Of a stretch of DNA of 64,000 bases, positions 26,316 to 36,449 are shown one piece after another. The DNA is taken from the NCBI GenBank assembly GCA_000961585.1, contig LADN01000008.1:1-64000 (forward strand), in the 5' to 3' direction. The stretch is from Peptococcaceae bacterium BRH_c4a. Lineage in GTDB: Bacteria; Bacillota; Desulfotomaculia; Desulfotomaculales; Desulfocucumaceae. The stretch's first letter is position 1, and each line of letters opens with the position of its first letter. A model generated the notes under the pieces. It worked only from the letters and a program-made list of their open reading frames with translations, searched no databases and was not told the DNA's origin. A program made the position numbers and the translations under genes.

Positions 26316-26512
26316 CTTAACCCAAGGCTGTTTTTTTAATAGAGACCGTTAGGCTTCTTTGAGATGCCCTTTTTTAGGAGCGCCGTGAAAGGACAGTCTT
26401 TTTAGCTTGGCACAACAGAATTTCCAGTTGTTTTATACTAGATTTTACAATTCCCCCTATCTAATGCCGAGAGTCTATTATATTTTACGATACTTCATGG
26501 AGGTTATTTTTT

Positions 26513-26640
26513 TTGGCATTTTTTACTGACGGTCAAATCAAGCAACTTATCAAGAAAAAGAACCTAAAGGCCGCTGCTGACATTCAAAGGTCCCTAAAGA
26601 TATGTTTGGAGAAATACTCCAGAAAATGTTGAAAACAGGT
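26513..26640 (+). pseudogene. Remnant of IS256-family (mutator) transposase N-terminus
   Basis: TTG 26513 after CATGGAGG gives LAFFTDGQIKQLIKKKN-type sequence, then KAAADIQRS; a one-base shift near 26592 continues as LKDMFGEILQKMLKTG, the start pattern of IS256-family transposases. Nothing else of the gene remains. The remaining stretch 26641-27115 holds no gene I can support; TGTTAC/GTAACA inverted repeats at about 27039-27060 lie shortly before the next operon and could be an operator. Confidence 0.5.
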
Positions 26641-27115
26641 AATTGCCGTAGTGGCCACAGCTCTAAGAAGGTAAGGACTGACTGGACGTACCACACACAT
26701 TCCGTAAAGTAGACTCGTTTATCCTCTTTTTTGCTTAAAAAAATGACTCCATCCATGATGTTGCCTTGTCATGTTTCATAAAGTGATGACATTTTCTCAG
26801 ACCGATAACACAGGGGCTATTGCCTGAACTGGGAACTAAAACGCCGAAAGTGCTGATCACTTAACACATACGGCTGACCTAAGGTAATTTAAAAGTGCAG
26901 AAGTGGTTCTCAATATGTACCGGACAGTATCTTTTAAACATCCTGGACTATATAAAATATGAAGCGAATTTAGAATTACACGTTCTGGCACTGGCAGATG
27001 ACTGACCATACACAGTAGCCCATTGTTTTCTATTGCCATGTGTTACCTGTTGATGTAACATATAGGAGAACTGTTATTGTAATACCATCAAATCATGACG
27101 ATAGTGGTGAGATAA

Positions 27116-30100
27116 ATGGCTCGGATGATTTGCACTCTGGATATCCAGCCAAACAAGGGTGAAAAGGAGTTTTTCCGCGCCCTTGATTTGTATTTGGACA
27201 ACTCACACATCGTCTATAAGAATCGTGAAGTTTATGGCAGAGAATTTGACTTTTGTATTTTGATTCCCGAGGTGGGAATCGCCGTTGTAGAGGTCAAAGG
27301 TTGGTCAGAATCCATGGTTAAAGGTGTGCCCGGCGGTGATGCAATTACCATCCGCACAGATTACGGCGATGAACTGTGCAACCCGCGGATGCAGGTTCGG
27401 GCTTATCGCTTTGCTGTCTATAACCATATCAAGAACAAGCTGGGCAAGCAACCGCTTGTTTTCCACATGGTCTGTTATCCCTTCATCTCCATGGATTTTT
27501 ATCGGTCGCGTCGTATGGATCTGGTCATGGAGGAGACTTTAACATTCTTAAAAGAGGATCTGAACGACCAGGAAGCGTTCCAATCGAAGCTGAGTAAGTC
27601 TATTTTTTTTGCTCGCAACTGGGGAACGGATGCCTTTACACCCCTTTTGATGAAGCAGGTGCGTTCTTTGTTTGAACCTGATGTGGATATGGAAGAAGAG
27701 GAAGAACCGGTGCAACAGATGGCCACACCTGAAAAACATGACCATCTACTACCGTGCTATTCGGCCTTGACCTTTATTGCAGTAAATGACACATCTTGGA
27801 AAGCCAAATTGGATGATCTGGTCATGCGTTACGTGCAAGGCTGCCGGATTTATCTGATGGTCACCAGCCAAGAAATGTTGAACTGCGCTGCGGGCAAAAT
27901 TTCTCAAGTGCTTATCAATAAAGGTCTGTGCTGTGATAAACGGGGTAATCTGCAATTGGGATTGTTGTGTGAACCGCTAAAACCCATCGGGAATCACTTG
28001 ACACTATTCAACTGGCAGGTCACCCTTCTGGGCGAATCGGAATCATACCAAAGCATCCCTTCCTTTGTGTTCTACGATGGAAAAGGGATTGACAAAGCCC
28101 AAATGGCCTGGTTGGAAACGCTGGATGCCTGTCAGGGCTTCAACCTCTCCCAATATCTTGTTGAGCATGTTGCCCCCAAGAAGAATGTATTGGTACGCGC
28201 AGGCGCCGGTACGGGAAAGACCTACGCTATGATTTTGCGCATCGCCTATTTGTGCAATGAGGAAAGTATATCACCGGCCAATCTCAAAGACCGTATTGTG
28301 ATGATTACCTTCACCAATGATGCAGCCGATAACATGAAATCTCGATTGAAGTTATGTTTCCAGAATTACTACATGTTGACCGGTTTGGTGGATTACATGC
28401 AGATGATTGCACAGGTGGATAGGATGCAGATTAGCACCATACACTCTTATGCTTTACGTATCATTGAAAAGCTGGGTTCAGGGGTTGGCTATGGTAAGGA
28501 ATTGAAGATAACCTCGGGCTTGTATTCTCGTAGGAGGATATTGGAAAGAACCCTAGAGCTATATATCGAAGAACAAATGCATCGCAACCGGGATTATTTA
28601 AGGCAACTGGCCATTCCTGTCTATGAATTACGGGAGAAACTGCTGGATTTCGTTGCTTGTCTGGAAAACAAGAGCATCGATGTCGCAGATATGAATCCAG
28701 ATCAATTTGGACAGGTCGACACCAATCAGCTCTTGCATGAACTGCTGGTCAACGTATTGACGGCAACCGAAAGGGAATTCGACAAGCTACTCACCGAAGA
28801 AAATCGGATTTTTCTGGGACGTTTGATGGCTGTGCTGTCCAATCTTGTGAAAGAGTATCCTGATCGGCTTTCCGAAGATATGTCTTTTGGCTCGCGCTAT
28901 CTGTTTATCGATGAGTTTCAGGATACGGATGATGTACAGATTGAAGTCCTGCTGAAGATAAGTGAGATTGTAGGATATTGGATGTTTGTAGTGGGCGACA
29001 TCAAGCAATGCATTTATCGCTTTCGCGGCGCTGTAGAGCAGGCCTTTGAGCATCTGAACATAAAGGAAAACGATTCGAACTGGGAACCCTCTTTTTCGCT
29101 CAACAAGAACTATCGCACAGATAAAAGACTGCTGGAAGTCTATCATAGTGTCTTTACATTACTGGGTCAACCACCTAGTCAGCTTTTGACATATAAGTCT
29201 GATGTGGATGCTTTAGTAAGTGACCTGGTTTACAATCCTTTTCAGCCGGTCGAAGAGTTCTATCGCTGTATTCCATTGATCAAGGAAAACGAACGGGTTC
29301 CTGCAGTGTTTGATGAAATCAAGCGCTGCAAGGCTTCCATTATGGGTCTGCTGTCCCAAGGTGAATTTTTATCAAAGGAAGATCGCACTATTGCTATTTT
29401 GGTGCGTGAAAACTGGCAGGCGGAAGTTATCCGCACAGCCGGTCAAAAGAACGGCTTTCCGGCCATCCAAACCAATACTGGCGGCGATTTGTATCAATCT
29501 GTGCCGGCCTTGGAAATGTGTGTTCTTTTGCAAGCAATGCTTTGGAATAAGCCGGAGATGCTGGCTCACCTACTCTCTACCAATTTTTTCGGGGTTGGAC
29601 TGGATCGTATGGAGCTATACAAACATCGTCCGCAACCGGGGCAGCGTAATGCTTACCGTGCAAAAGAAATGGACTATTTGACGAGATTGTTGAACGAGGC
29701 TCTATCTGCTGCTAAAGGCTCGCCCATGAAGTGGGATGACATCCTTAAATCCTTGCGGATGTCACCGGTGTTACAAGTACTCAGGGGACTCTACGATTTG
29801 CTTCGCCCTTGGAATCGTATTGGCGAGGGTGAATGGTTGCGAGCCTATTATCACATGAACGTGGACTTGCTTTTTGAAAGGATTATTCAGGGTTGCGGCT
29901 TGGATAATCTCACGATTCACAAGCTCACAAATTACATCACAACCAACATCGTCTCCAGACGGGCTGAGGAATGCCGCTGGCCGGAGATGGGTGATGCCGA
30001 TATCCGCATTCTTTGTACTACCGTCCATAAGTCCAAGGGGTTGGAATACGGGTATGTCATACTGCCCTATACCTCTTTTGCCATTAACAAACCTAAGCGA

Positions 30101-30352
30101 ACTGGCATGGATGTCATGGTCAACAACAATGAGCAGGTAGGTTATAGCTTTAAATACGCAGACCAAGGGGTGTTGCGCAACAGCTTTTACAATTTGGCCC
30201 AGGAAATTGAAGAGAGAATGCACGAAGAAACTCGCGTACTGTATGTCGCCATGACGCGGGCTATTCGTTCCTTTGCTTGGATGGATTTGCAAACCAGCAA
30301 CACGGTTTCCTGGCAATTTGTTTTGAGGGAAGGTGTGCAGAATGCCCTTTAA
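27116..30352 (+). CDS. NERD-nuclease-domain UvrD/Rep superfamily 1 helicase
   Basis: 1078 residues. The first 130 residues are a NERD domain, a PD-(D/E)XK-type fold, with EFDFCILIPEVGIAVVEVKGW supplying Asp and the ExK pair. The helicase core has Walker A RAGAGTGKTYA near residue 364, Walker B FIDEFQDTDD near 599, QCIYRFRGA, TVHKSKGLEYGYVILP near 970 and LYVAMTRA near 1042. UvrD-type helicases with such nucleases process DNA ends or invading DNA. TGGTGAG precedes the ATG. It is first of an eight-gene run and overlaps the next gene by 20 bases, so the two products probably act together. Confidence 0.85.
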   Translation: MARMICTLDIQPNKGEKEFFRALDLYLDNSHIVYKNREVYGREFDFCILIPEVGIAVVEVKGWSESMVKGVPGGDAITIRTDYGDELCNPRMQVRAYRFAVYNHIKNKLGKQPLVFHMVCYPFISMDFYRSRRMDLVMEETLTFLKEDLNDQEAFQSKLSKSIFFARNWGTDAFTPLLMKQVRSLFEPDVDMEEEEEPVQQMATPEKHDHLLPCYSALTFIAVNDTSWKAKLDDLVMRYVQGCRIYLMVTSQEMLNCAAGKISQVLINKGLCCDKRGNLQLGLLCEPLKPIGNHLTLFNWQVTLLGESESYQSIPSFVFYDGKGIDKAQMAWLETLDACQGFNLSQYLVEHVAPKKNVLVRAGAGTGKTYAMILRIAYLCNEESISPANLKDRIVMITFTNDAADNMKSRLKLCFQNYYMLTGLVDYMQMIAQVDRMQISTIHSYALRIIEKLGSGVGYGKELKITSGLYSRRRILERTLELYIEEQMHRNRDYLRQLAIPVYELREKLLDFVACLENKSIDVADMNPDQFGQVDTNQLLHELLVNVLTATEREFDKLLTEENRIFLGRLMAVLSNLVKEYPDRLSEDMSFGSRYLFIDEFQDTDDVQIEVLLKISEIVGYWMFVVGDIKQCIYRFRGAVEQAFEHLNIKENDSNWEPSFSLNKNYRTDKRLLEVYHSVFTLLGQPPSQLLTYKSDVDALVSDLVYNPFQPVEEFYRCIPLIKENERVPAVFDEIKRCKASIMGLLSQGEFLSKEDRTIAILVRENWQAEVIRTAGQKNGFPAIQTNTGGDLYQSVPALEMCVLLQAMLWNKPEMLAHLLSTNFFGVGLDRMELYKHRPQPGQRNAYRAKEMDYLTRLLNEALSAAKGSPMKWDDILKSLRMSPVLQVLRGLYDLLRPWNRIGEGEWLRAYYHMNVDLLFERIIQGCGLDNLTIHKLTNYITTNIVSRRAEECRWPEMGDADIRILCTTVHKSKGLEYGYVILPYTSFAINKPKRTGMDVMVNNNEQVGYSFKYADQGVLRNSFYNLAQEIEERMHEETRVLYVAMTRAIRSFAWMDLQTSNTVSWQFVLREGVQNAL

Positions 30353-33179
30353 GATATACACCTATGGTGATCCTTATCGCTTGAACCAGACCAGTTTCTG
30401 GGGCGAGATTAAAAACGCACCACACCTGTGCGTATCGCAGGTCATGGTCAACGGCTTCCGGGAGCTTTTTGAGGATTCATTTGCCTCCCTGCTGTGTCCT
30501 ATCGACAATGCCTTAAAGGTATTATACAGCAATTGGTTCAGCAACATCGAGCGCCGGATAGGACAGTTTATTGCCTTGTCCCAGATTTTCTCCGAGTGGA
30601 AAGCTCGCGGTCGTTTCAATCAAGACAAGCTCTATGAATCCCTAAAGCACAATCAGACTTCCATACTGGACGCCCTTCGTTTGTTCGTGGAATTGGGCAT
30701 TGATGTCAACAGCTTGCACAAGGCCCAATCCAATCGGGAGCAAAAAGTATTCATCGCCTTGCTGCAAAAGATACAGGATCCATCCAGCGAACTTTTTAAG
30801 GCTTTCCGTTTCGATAACAATTTCTCGCTAAATGATATTTTACAATGCTTCCAGGAAACGACCAAGCGTGAAATCGAGAGGGAACAAGGTAAGATCGACG
30901 AAAGCAAACCTAATAAAATCATCCAAAATCGTATATGTCACCTGCAGGGAGTGGTAGAGGATTTGGGCCGTTCACGCCTTAATCGAGTCGTTATCCATAG
31001 CATCCATCAGTTTACCCCTTTGCAGCTTCGATTGATCATGCTTTTGGATTCATTGGGCGTTGAAGTGGTGTTCCTTTACAACTACCAAAAAGACTATAAG
31101 GAGATTTACTCAACATGGGATAATCTCTACAAACTTTTCGGAGTAGCCATCGAAAGAGATAGCCTGTTGGGGCCTTATCCGGGCGTATCAACATCGTCAA
31201 GTCGCGCTCTTTCTGAAGCCTTGGGTCAGTTGATGGAACCGGTCACAGACCATTTGGCACAAGACCGGCAGCGCTGGTTTAATGCCGTGCAACGGGTACA
31301 GATGCTGGAGTTTGACAACATCACCGAATACGCCGGTTTTGTTTCCCGCTATTTTGACAAGGCACTAAAGGACAGTCCGTCTAATCCTATTGCCGCTATG
31401 AATGAGCAGGTTTATTCAGCTGGGCGGGAAGTGCATGATCTGCTACGCGTTTACTATCCTGAGCAATCGGGGGATCGCCACTTCCTTTGCTATCCCATTG
31501 GTCAATTTTTTGTTGGCTTGTACCGCATGTGGAGCCCGGAGCTCGGTCAGCTCAAGTTGGATTGGTCGTCTTTGCATGAGTGCTTGTATGCGGGTATTCT
31601 TCGGGTCGCCCAAGTGGACAAGCTGGTTTCTATTCTGCAATTGATGCGGGTTTACTTTGAAGATGTGGAGACATTCGGGGACTTTAAGACCCGAATAACA
31701 CACTATAAGAATCAATTCACCGAAGTGAAAAACATGCGTAACGAGACTGGTGTGCAGCTTCGCAGGATTGCCTACTATCACCCGGGAATAGTAGACCATG
31801 CCGATATACAATGCTTTGAAGATGCAGTAACCCAGCTAAACGAGATTGCAGCCCATCTTTTTGTTCAGCAGGAGGTTTCGGGCATCTCCTTTGTAAAGCA
31901 CTTCCAGCGTTTAGAGGAATTTATTCGTAAAGAGTTGCTGGTCTTTGTGGAGGTCGAAGAGAAAAAGTTGGTGGAAAGCCTGCTGGAACGTTTTGAGCAA
32001 GTCAACCAAAACACCTCTCTTTCCGGCACCATGGAGGATTTGAAAAATGGGCTCTATTATTACCTCAAGCAGAAGAACTCCGAACGCCCTGAATGGATTG
32101 TGCGCAATTTTACGCAGATTGAAGGGGACATTCTTCGTAGCCGCAAGCAACACAAGCGGTCTATACAGGAAGATCGAGAGGAACCAGTCTATCATTTTGC
32201 CTGTCTGTCCGACAGAATGATGAACCAAACTACTGATGATCTACTGCCTTGGCCTTTAACGGATTACTTCATACGCAAGGCCTATTCGCCGGTAGCGTTG
32301 ATTTTCCAGTTATACTATGCCTCCATCGGAGATTATGCCAAATTCCTGCGCTATGCACTCTTCTACGGCTTGTATTACAACGAGTGTCCGGTTCGTTTGA
32401 GCTATGTTTTGCATGTGGACGATAAAGAAGAACAGCCTTATTATTTACTCCGCCTGTTGGGAATCAAGCCCAAACGTAATGAAGAGCCTTACCGACAGGT
32501 AAGCATAGATGTAACGCTTCCAACACCCTCCCGAGCTGGCTCGGATCCTATCATAGCAGATTTGTATGAGATGGTGGATTTTTTCCTTTGCCCCTACAAA
32601 TATTTCCTGGACTATGTGTGCAGTGGCGGAATTATTATCGACAACTCCTTCCTGCTCAAACGGTACTATATCAATATGCTTATTGATGCCAGCTGGCAAT
32701 TTATGCAGCGCAAGCCTATTACCAGTAGGACACAAGCAACAGTTCATCGCAAAATTACTGACGTGCAGGAGTCACTCAAAAAGTACTTTCCATTCTGGCG
32801 AGATGTCAATGACCTTTATGACATGCGGTCGCAAGCAGAAAACTATTTGCACTTTAAGGTCATTCAAGGATCGGTTTTCCTTCCCTATTTAGATTCCCAC
32901 ATGAAAATGCGTTTGTTGTTCTGTTTGGCATTTTTTACTATAGATGAAAAGGTTGTTCATCCTTACCCTGCTTTTGAGGCCAAAGTCCGCTCCAGGGATG
33001 GTAAAAAAGAGTATTCGCTGCACACCATACGCGATGAGGAACCTCTCCGTACGGCGATCCAAATGTATCTAGAATCTGATCCCAAGCGACAGGCCATTGC
33101 GGGTGATTGGTGCAACAATTGTGCCCACAAGAATCTGTGCCTGTTGCCATATCAATCAGAGCTCAACATTTCCGAATAG
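30333..33179 (+). CDS. AddB-like protein with C-terminal Fe-S cysteines
   Basis: 948 residues, distantly like AddB/RecB-type subunits. The cysteine pattern of the AddB Fe-S nuclease domain is present: one Cys in FFLCPYKYFLDYV (about residue 753) and a C-terminal C-x2-C-x5-C in WCNNCAHKNLC (about 927-936). I see no Walker A motif at the N-terminus and no clear PD-(D/E)XK catalytic motif between the cysteines, so it may be structural rather than catalytic. Coupled by overlap to the NERD-UvrD helicase, it suggests an AddAB-like pair. It is followed by the SNF2 gene after 3 bases. Confidence 0.65.
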   Translation: MCRMPFKIYTYGDPYRLNQTSFWGEIKNAPHLCVSQVMVNGFRELFEDSFASLLCPIDNALKVLYSNWFSNIERRIGQFIALSQIFSEWKARGRFNQDKLYESLKHNQTSILDALRLFVELGIDVNSLHKAQSNREQKVFIALLQKIQDPSSELFKAFRFDNNFSLNDILQCFQETTKREIEREQGKIDESKPNKIIQNRICHLQGVVEDLGRSRLNRVVIHSIHQFTPLQLRLIMLLDSLGVEVVFLYNYQKDYKEIYSTWDNLYKLFGVAIERDSLLGPYPGVSTSSSRALSEALGQLMEPVTDHLAQDRQRWFNAVQRVQMLEFDNITEYAGFVSRYFDKALKDSPSNPIAAMNEQVYSAGREVHDLLRVYYPEQSGDRHFLCYPIGQFFVGLYRMWSPELGQLKLDWSSLHECLYAGILRVAQVDKLVSILQLMRVYFEDVETFGDFKTRITHYKNQFTEVKNMRNETGVQLRRIAYYHPGIVDHADIQCFEDAVTQLNEIAAHLFVQQEVSGISFVKHFQRLEEFIRKELLVFVEVEEKKLVESLLERFEQVNQNTSLSGTMEDLKNGLYYYLKQKNSERPEWIVRNFTQIEGDILRSRKQHKRSIQEDREEPVYHFACLSDRMMNQTTDDLLPWPLTDYFIRKAYSPVALIFQLYYASIGDYAKFLRYALFYGLYYNECPVRLSYVLHVDDKEEQPYYLLRLLGIKPKRNEEPYRQVSIDVTLPTPSRAGSDPIIADLYEMVDFFLCPYKYFLDYVCSGGIIIDNSFLLKRYYINMLIDASWQFMQRKPITSRTQATVHRKITDVQESLKKYFPFWRDVNDLYDMRSQAENYLHFKVIQGSVFLPYLDSHMKMRLLFCLAFFTIDEKVVHPYPAFEAKVRSRDGKKEYSLHTIRDEEPLRTAIQMYLESDPKRQAIAGDWCNNCAHKNLCLLPYQSELNISE

Positions 33180-33182
33180 GGG

Positions 33183-36100
33183 GTGACGGATGTGCAGATT
33201 GGACAGTATGTACGGGTTCCAGTACGAACCAGCGTTGACGATATGAAATTTCCACGCACCTTTGCCATGGCCCAAATCAAGGATATCGACACACTGGCCG
33301 AGACAGTAAAGGTCAAAATCCACGATTTGTTTGGATGCAAGTCTTATTATGATTACGCCTTTGCAGTAACTGAGTTCCCTTGGAATGATGTTGTTCGGTG
33401 CCGTGCGCCTAAAGGATGTATCATCGGTACACCTGCTGGTTCCGGCACTATTTTGTCTGTCCGCAAACAGGGGAACGACGACCCACTTTTATACTATGTA
33501 TCAATTCCGGAACGCGGCATTATCACCTGTCTTGAAACCGATCTTCGTATTGATTTCTCCCAGATGGATGTTGACCCTATTGAAATGTTGTCTCGATACG
33601 AGTTGCAAAACCCTTCATGGTTTGCCTGCCGGTATACCGTCAGCAGCACTGTACATGTACTCAACAACGCTGTCTATGGATTTAAAGTGTTGGCCGGATG
33701 TCGTGTTTTTCTTCTGCCTCACCAAGTGGTGACCATTGTCCGGTGTTTTGAGACCAATGCTGTACGCTATATGTTGGCTGATGAAGTGGGCTTGGGCAAA
33801 ACCATTGAAGCCTGCTCCGTCATCAAGATCATGCATGAACGCAATCCCAATTTGCGGGTACTGTATGTAACCCCAATGCCATTGGTGGATCAATGGCGTT
33901 TTGAGTTGTTCAGTAAATTCTCCATTGAGGCAGTTCTTTACAAGCAAAAGCATCATAGCGACCAGCATGTGCTGATTTCGCTGGGCGAACTGGCGGCCTT
34001 GCCTGGTCTCATGCTAAGCCAGGATCACTATGATGTCCTCGTTGTAGACGAAACACACCAGCTTTTAACCAATGATTCGGCCTATGAGTGTATTCGGCAG
34101 TTGAGCGAACAGACCGAGCATGTGCTGTTCCTGAGCGCAACACCGATACAGGATCGAAAAGCCGAATACCTACGCCTTTTAACTTTGCTTGACCCGCAAT
34201 TGTACGGAAGCATGTCGGTGGAGCTGTTCGGTTTGCTGGTGCAAAAGCAGCAGGACATCCAGCGCGAGCTTTACCTATTGTTTGACGACATCAAAAACTA
34301 TGCCGATTATGCTGATTCTGTCGTGGAGAAGCTCAAAGAATTAGCAGATATGCTGAGTGATAACCGGCTGATGGAAATGGTCAACAAGATTGACCTGGAC
34401 AGCGAGGATGCAGGTCTTGAAACCGCCTATCAAGCTGCCTCTTACATCAGTGAGCATTACCGACTGGAGCGGCATGTCATCCGCAATCGCAGAGCACTTT
34501 TGAAGGAAAAGATGCCCACGCGCACCCTAGTATCCTTGCCCTACACAATGGCTGGAGCCAACGAAATGTACGGTGAAGCCGATGCAGCCTATGATTTACT
34601 TCAATGGTTGCAGGAGATCAATGACCATACCGACGCCTTTGCAGAAAAGATAGTGCTGCCTTTGTTGGCGGTGCTCTTTAGCTCTCCATGGGCTTTGATG
34701 GAAAGGCTGAATCTGCTTAAGAAAAAAGGCGTGGTGGTTCCCAACCAAGTATTCTATTCGACACAAGCGTGGCTAAATGCAGCCGAGGGTGAACTTAACC
34801 GGGCCGACGAGCTTCTTGACGATCCGGATAGTATCCATGGTCGTTTACTGAAATGCATGGACTATCTTGAAGAGGAAACCGACATCACCAGCAAGTATGT
34901 ACCCTTCAAGGTGCTGGTGTTTACACGACACCTTCAAACGGTGGAACGTTTTCTATCATTGGCACGACACCGATTGGGTGATGAAGCCTGTGTGGCCTTT
35001 TATCACGGAATGTCTGCCGAATCGCTGCAGGACAGCGTAGAATCCTTTCAAAGCGATGACAATTGCCGCCTGATGGTATGTGATGAACTAGGTGGTGAAG
35101 GGCGCAACTTCCAGATGGCCGACATCGTGGTGCACCTGGATACACCATGGACAGCCAACATGCTGGAACAACGTATTGGTCGTCTGGATCGCCTAGGACG
35201 TGATCCAGAAAAGGATGTTGTATCGGTGGTAATTTACGCTGATAACACCATCGAAGAACAGATATTCCAGCTGTGGAATAACGGCATGAATATTTATACC
35301 CAATCCTTGAGTGGATTAGAGATTATAACTGGTGATATTGCGGATAGCATATTAGCGGCTCTCAAAGACGATGTGACCGAGGGCCTTGGGCATGCACTGA
35401 CAGACATCCAAGAAAAAACCGAGCGCATGCGCTCTACTGTGAAAGAAGAGCAGTATTATGACATGGCCTCTATGTTGTATCGTCCACTTACTATTGCCGT
35501 GGAGCGGATGCTTTCCATGTATCAAGGCAAGGAAGATGAAATCTTTGCTGATGCTATGAGCAGTTGGGCGGCTCAAGCTGGTTTCAAACCAACACCGGCA
35601 GACAGAGAAAACACGCCGTCTTTGATGGAATTCCGGCAGGAACGGTTCAGTCCGTCCTCCTCCTCCAACGCCTTCCTGGCCCCGCCCAAATGGGATCGCT
35701 ACACATTGAATCCGCAAGTGATCCGTAAGGGGCGTATTATGGGTACATATAACCGTGCGCTAGCCATCAAGCGCGAGGATTTGCTATTTTATGCGCCGGG
35801 TGATCCAATCTTTGATACCATCGTACAGAATGCTATGACCTGTTACCGCGGGCGTGCTTGTGCTATAGAGATTGAGGATGCGCCATTCTCCTATACCGGC
35901 TTGGTGTTGGTGTGGAATGTGGAGCCCAACATGACACCCTTAGTACAATCAAACCTTGATCCTATTGTACTTGCCCAGTTTAGAACCTTCCTTCCAATGG
36001 AGCAGATTATAACCTTATTCCCGTTAAATAAAGCCAGTCAAAGCGTTCAAGTAGATGAAAAAATGGCTGAATTGTTGGCAGAACGCTATCGGATTCGCAA

Positions 36101-36449
36101 AGCCACGCATTTGGGTAAGCGTTCAAATTCTTCCAAGGGAACGGCAAAGATTCAGTATTTTGTAGCACAGTATCCGGAAGAAAAATGGGTTCATGCCCTA
36201 CGCTTAGCCAGAAGGAATTGCAGGGAAAAGGCCAAACAAGAAGTCCAGCGCTTGTGGGATTATAATACCGCCGTGGAAGAAGCACGAAGAATAGTTGGAG
36301 CTTTCCAGGCCTCAAACCGTTATTTTGGCTATGAAAAAGCCGATGTGGAGCAGGTTAAGAATATCTATCGTGCTGTCCTTAAGTCGCTCAAGTACTATGA
36401 GCTAACGTTGGACTCCGCGATTTACATGAGGATGAAGCAGAATGGATAG
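33183..36449 (+). CDS. SNF2-family helicase, DpdE-like
   Basis: 1088 residues. Superfamily 2 motifs: MLADEVGLGKTIEA near residue 200, VVDETHQLL near 289, LFLSATPIQDR near 319, and in the second RecA domain CDELGGEGRNFQMADIVVHLDTPW with QRIGRLDRLGR near 662. An N-terminal beta domain (IGQYVRVPVRTS) precedes. Size and architecture match DpdE of the 7-deazaguanine DNA restriction system, where it is a translocase-type ATPase. GTG 33183 opens the frame; GTG 33192 after GGGGTGA is an alternative. Overlaps the next gene by 8 bases. Confidence 0.75.
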   Translation: MTDVQIGQYVRVPVRTSVDDMKFPRTFAMAQIKDIDTLAETVKVKIHDLFGCKSYYDYAFAVTEFPWNDVVRCRAPKGCIIGTPAGSGTILSVRKQGNDDPLLYYVSIPERGIITCLETDLRIDFSQMDVDPIEMLSRYELQNPSWFACRYTVSSTVHVLNNAVYGFKVLAGCRVFLLPHQVVTIVRCFETNAVRYMLADEVGLGKTIEACSVIKIMHERNPNLRVLYVTPMPLVDQWRFELFSKFSIEAVLYKQKHHSDQHVLISLGELAALPGLMLSQDHYDVLVVDETHQLLTNDSAYECIRQLSEQTEHVLFLSATPIQDRKAEYLRLLTLLDPQLYGSMSVELFGLLVQKQQDIQRELYLLFDDIKNYADYADSVVEKLKELADMLSDNRLMEMVNKIDLDSEDAGLETAYQAASYISEHYRLERHVIRNRRALLKEKMPTRTLVSLPYTMAGANEMYGEADAAYDLLQWLQEINDHTDAFAEKIVLPLLAVLFSSPWALMERLNLLKKKGVVVPNQVFYSTQAWLNAAEGELNRADELLDDPDSIHGRLLKCMDYLEEETDITSKYVPFKVLVFTRHLQTVERFLSLARHRLGDEACVAFYHGMSAESLQDSVESFQSDDNCRLMVCDELGGEGRNFQMADIVVHLDTPWTANMLEQRIGRLDRLGRDPEKDVVSVVIYADNTIEEQIFQLWNNGMNIYTQSLSGLEIITGDIADSILAALKDDVTEGLGHALTDIQEKTERMRSTVKEEQYYDMASMLYRPLTIAVERMLSMYQGKEDEIFADAMSSWAAQAGFKPTPADRENTPSLMEFRQERFSPSSSSNAFLAPPKWDRYTLNPQVIRKGRIMGTYNRALAIKREDLLFYAPGDPIFDTIVQNAMTCYRGRACAIEIEDAPFSYTGLVLVWNVEPNMTPLVQSNLDPIVLAQFRTFLPMEQIITLFPLNKASQSVQVDEKMAELLAERYRIRKATHLGKRSNSSKGTAKIQYFVAQYPEEKWVHALRLARRNCREKAKQEVQRLWDYNTAVEEARRIVGAFQASNRYFGYEKADVEQVKNIYRAVLKSLKYYELTLDSAIYMRMKQNG

